Assembly: GCF_037860835.1 (NCBI RefSeq)
Contig: NZ_JBBEOG010000004.1
Span: 248,001-312,000, forward strand
Length of the DNA stretch: 64,000 nt
Reading direction: 5' to 3'
Origin: Aquipuribacter nitratireducens
Lineage (GTDB): Bacteria > Actinomycetota > Actinomycetes > Actinomycetales > JBBAYJ01
Of the stretch, positions 60,176-64,000 are shown piece by piece. Each line of letters begins with the position of its first letter. Within the stretch, counting starts at the first letter, position 1. The notes beneath the pieces were generated by a model that saw only the letters and a list, made by a program, of their open reading frames with translations, was not told the DNA's origin and made no database searches. The position numbers and the translations under genes were made by a program.

Positions 60176-61120
60176 GTGACCGCAGCCACGAGCACCGACC
60201 TGCGCCGCCTCGGCGACCGACACGTCTTCCCGATCGGCCTCGGCGCCATGCCGCTGTCGTGGGAGGGCATGCTCGACGACCGCGAGCGCGCTCTCGCGAC
60301 GGTCCACGCCGCGCTCGACGCCGGGGTCACCCACCTCGACACCGCGAACATCTACTCCCCGTCGTGGGAGCACGTCGGGCACAACGAGGCCCTCGTCGCC
60401 GAGGCGCTGCGCACCTGGTCCGGTGACGCCGCGTCGGTCGTCGTCGCGACGAAGGGCGGGATCGTCCTCGGCCCCGACGGCGCCGGCCGCGACGCGAGCC
60501 GCGACGGGCTGCGCCGCGCGTGCGAGGCGAGCCTCGCCGCGCTCGGGCGCGACCAGGTCGACGTGTACTACCTGCACCGGCACGACCCGTCGCTGCCCTT
60601 CGCGGAGCAGGTGGCGAACCTCGTGGCGCTGCGCGAGGCCGGGCTGGTGCGGCAGGTCGCGGTCTCCAACGTCACCCCGGACATGCTCTCGGTCGCCCTC
60701 GACGTCGCCGGCGGCCCGGACGACGGCGGCGTCGTCGCGGTGCAGAACGAGTTCTCGCCGCGCTTCCGTGTCGACGCCGACGTCATCACGACGTGCGAGC
60801 AGCACGGCATCGCCTTCGTGCCGTGGTCGCCGTTCGGTGGCGCGGCGCAGGCGTCGGAGGTCGGGTCCCGCTACGCGGCCTTCGCCGAGGTCGCCGCCGC
60901 GCACGACGCGAGCGCCCAGCAGGTCGCCCTCGCGTGGCTGCTGTCCCTGTCGCCCGTCGTCGTGCCGATCCCCGGCAGCACCCGCCCGGCGACGATCACC
61001 GACTCGGCTGCGGCCGCCTCGCTCCGGCTGAGCGACGAGGAGCTCCGGCGCCTGTCGGCCACGGCGCCCGAGGGCTCCTCGCAGTACCCGGACGAGGAAC
61101 CGGCGCCCCCGCTGCGCTGA
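60176..61120 (+). CDS. Aldo/keto reductase
   Basis: A 314-residue barrel enzyme. LGLGAMPLS-type start (FPIGLGAMPLSWEGM), catalytic Asp and Tyr in HLDTANIYS, Lys in VVVATKGG, His in YYLHRHDP and cofactor end IPGSTRP. NADPH is likely. The GTG at 60176 is used. Its last 125 bases overlap the tail of the RDD gene on the other strand. Substrate unknown. Confidence 0.88.
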   Translation: MTAATSTDLRRLGDRHVFPIGLGAMPLSWEGMLDDRERALATVHAALDAGVTHLDTANIYSPSWEHVGHNEALVAEALRTWSGDAASVVVATKGGIVLGPDGAGRDASRDGLRRACEASLAALGRDQVDVYYLHRHDPSLPFAEQVANLVALREAGLVRQVAVSNVTPDMLSVALDVAGGPDDGGVVAVQNEFSPRFRVDADVITTCEQHGIAFVPWSPFGGAAQASEVGSRYAAFAEVAAAHDASAQQVALAWLLSLSPVVVPIPGSTRPATITDSAAAASLRLSDEELRRLSATAPEGSSQYPDEEPAPPLR

Positions 61121-61625
61121 CCAGGTCCCGCAGGTCGACCGTCCGCACGTCCCGCACGACCTGCGTGCCGGCCACGAGGTCCCCGAGGCGGCGCCGGTCG
61201 GCGCGGCACGCGACGAGCACGGGACCGGCGAGCACGTCGAGGGGCAGGAACGCGGCCCGCACCGCCAGCGAGCCCGTACCCGCGGGCCGTCCGTGCCGGT
61301 CGACGACGCGCAGCCCCGTGCGGCGCATGCCCGCCGTCCGGCCGCCGTCGTGCGCGGGCCACAGGACCGTGACGGCGACGAGCACGGCGGCACCCGCGAG
61401 CAGCCACGCGGCGGACACCACCGCCGGGGGCGCCCCGGCCAGGAGCCCGGCGAGCCCGATGAGGCCCGTGAACGCGAGGAGCGCACCGAGCACCCCTGCG
61501 TCGACGACGGCGTGCGTCGCACGGCTCCGGAGCCCCACGGGCAGCAGCAGCGCGGACCGCAGTCCGGACGCCGATCCCAGGGGGTCGACGCCGGGGGTGG
61601 GGAGGTCGAAGGCCTCCGTCGTCAT
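60996..61625 (-). CDS. RDD-domain membrane protein
   Basis: A 209-residue membrane protein from ATG 61625. An N-terminal tail is followed by the RDD core: SRATHAVVDAGVLGALLAF, second helix VSAAWLLAGAAVLVAV, then MRRTGLRVVDRHGRPAG and LGDLVAGTQVVRDVR. The last 40 residues are low complexity and lie antisense to the aldo/keto reductase end. Family function is uncertain; some RDD proteins are ion antiporters. Confidence 0.83.
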   Translation of the reverse strand: MTTEAFDLPTPGVDPLGSASGLRSALLLPVGLRSRATHAVVDAGVLGALLAFTGLIGLAGLLAGAPPAVVSAAWLLAGAAVLVAVTVLWPAHDGGRTAGMRRTGLRVVDRHGRPAGTGSLAVRAAFLPLDVLAGPVLVACRADRRRLGDLVAGTQVVRDVRTVDLRDLVSAAGAPVPRPGTARSPRAPWPTGAGAPRRSAGARRPQPSR

Positions 61626-61815
61626 CACGCGCACCCTCCGACCGTAGGAGCGCCGGAGGCAGGGGGACGGCCGGTTCCACGGGTCTGTCCGAACGGGGGA
61701 GCCCGGACTGCCCGGAGTGCCCGGATGGTCGGTCGGGACGTGTGACACGCCCGTGACGGGGGTACACCCGTCGTGTCCGGACCTTTCCGCACAGCGACGT
61801 CCCGAGGAGGACACC

Positions 61816-61989
61816 GTGGCCGACTCCGAGAAGACCGAGAACACGATCGACAAGATGGCGGGCAAGGCCAAGGAGGGCCTCGGTCGCGTGAACGACGACG
61901 AGTCGATGGAGCGCGAGGGCAAGCGCGACCAGTCCGAGGCCGACCTCAAGCAGGCCGGCGAGAAGGCGAAGGACGCCTTCCGCCGCTGA
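61816..61989 (+). CDS. CsbD-family stress protein
   Basis: A 57-residue hydrophilic protein, GAGGAGG before its GTG. NTIDKMAGKAKEGLG and SEADLKQAGEKAKDAFRR are CsbD family lines. In Bacillus csbD is a SigB general-stress gene; similar stress control here is inference. It is disordered to helical, cytosolic. Confidence 0.92.
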   Translation: MADSEKTENTIDKMAGKAKEGLGRVNDDESMEREGKRDQSEADLKQAGEKAKDAFRR

Positions 61990-61997
61990 GTGTCCTC

Positions 61998-62035
61998 GGG
62001 GCCGGGACCGGGCGACGCCCGTGGCTCCCGGCCCC
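61998..62035. terminator. Bidirectional terminator between csbD-like gene and hppD
   Basis: A 10-bp stem GGGGCCGGGA (61998-62007) with TCCCGGCCCC (62026-62035), and a nested small stem in the loop. It lies between two convergent genes. Confidence 0.75.
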
Positions 62036-62040
62036 GCGCG

Positions 62041-63890
<1,850 letters not shown>

Positions 63891-63942
63891 ATCGGCCGGC
63901 GTCACCTTCCGGCGGCGGGCGGTGGCGAGCACAATCCGTGAC

Positions 63943-64000
63943 GTGCGCATCTACGTCGCCTCGGCGATGGTCGGCGACCTCGTACCGCTGCTCGGCACGG
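63943..64000 (+). CDS. Start of a further gene, truncated by the window
   Basis: GTG at 63943 opens a frame reading RIYVASAMVGDLVPLLGT and still open at the edge. The start resembles the small actinobacterial DUF6912 proteins, but 19 residues cannot settle it. Confidence 0.4.
   Translation, partial: MRIYVASAMVGDLVPLLGT

Overview
The window is one stretch of very GC-rich DNA from an actinomycete chromosome. Evidence for this is the BldC, DUF3073, actinobacterial purF/purM, valine-dehydrogenase-like and Ku/LigD-like genes, the many GTG starts, and TANNNT -10 boxes a few bases before start codons. The genus cannot be fixed from the sequence; a Micrococcales-type or related lineage is a guess. 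I saw no phage, insertion sequence or CRISPR array.

Layout. 1-8.9 kb is core purine synthesis (purL end, purF, purM) with small conserved actinobacterial genes, a branched-chain amino-acid dehydrogenase and bldC. 8.9-11.9 kb is a bacterial end-joining locus: Ku with a repetitive Lys/Ala tail, divergent from separate ATP-ligase and LigD-type polymerase genes. 11.9-16.7 kb holds a PepSY protein, a two-component system, an L,D-transpeptidase lipoprotein and a secreted coiled-coil protein. 16.8-21.6 kb holds an MFS transporter, nagB and a single 901-residue gene that fuses GlcNAc-6-phosphate deacetylase to a GH20 beta-hexosaminidase.

22.1-41.7 kb is a catabolic island of about 16 genes on one strand, mostly translationally coupled, ending in a strong terminator. 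It has an EboE-like TIM barrel, a butanediol-dehydrogenase-like SDR, an XRE-cupin regulator and a CUT2-type ABC importer (permease, binding lipoprotein, ATPase-permease fusion). Enzymes follow: three medium-chain alcohol dehydrogenases, a VOC protein, a PRISE-type SDR, a 3-hydroxyisobutyrate-dehydrogenase-like enzyme, an M24 enzyme with a changed metal ligand, acetoin-dehydrogenase-like E1 alpha and beta, an E2 remnant with neither a lipoyl domain nor catalytic His/Asp, and an aldehyde dehydrogenase. The inferred logic is import of a polyol- or diol-like compound, oxidation to an acyloin, TPP-dependent cleavage and aldehyde oxidation. The substrate is unknown. This island is the best candidate for an undescribed system.

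41.7-57 kb is copper and envelope homeostasis. A second PepSY/two-component module is followed by a CPH-type copper ATPase under a CsoR-like box. A minus-strand lipoprotein cassette (lgt, an F510_1955-type protein, DUF305, a DUF6153-like protein) follows, then an LVIVD-repeat protein, two tRNAs and csoR-copZ-copA under a second CsoR-like box. The two boxes suggest one copper regulon. 56.8-60.2 kb is a TPP riboswitch and ykoEDC-type ECF transporter for a thiamine precursor. 60.2-64 kb holds an aldo/keto reductase, an RDD membrane protein, a CsbD protein, hppD with a divergent Lrp/AsnC regulator, and the start of one more gene.
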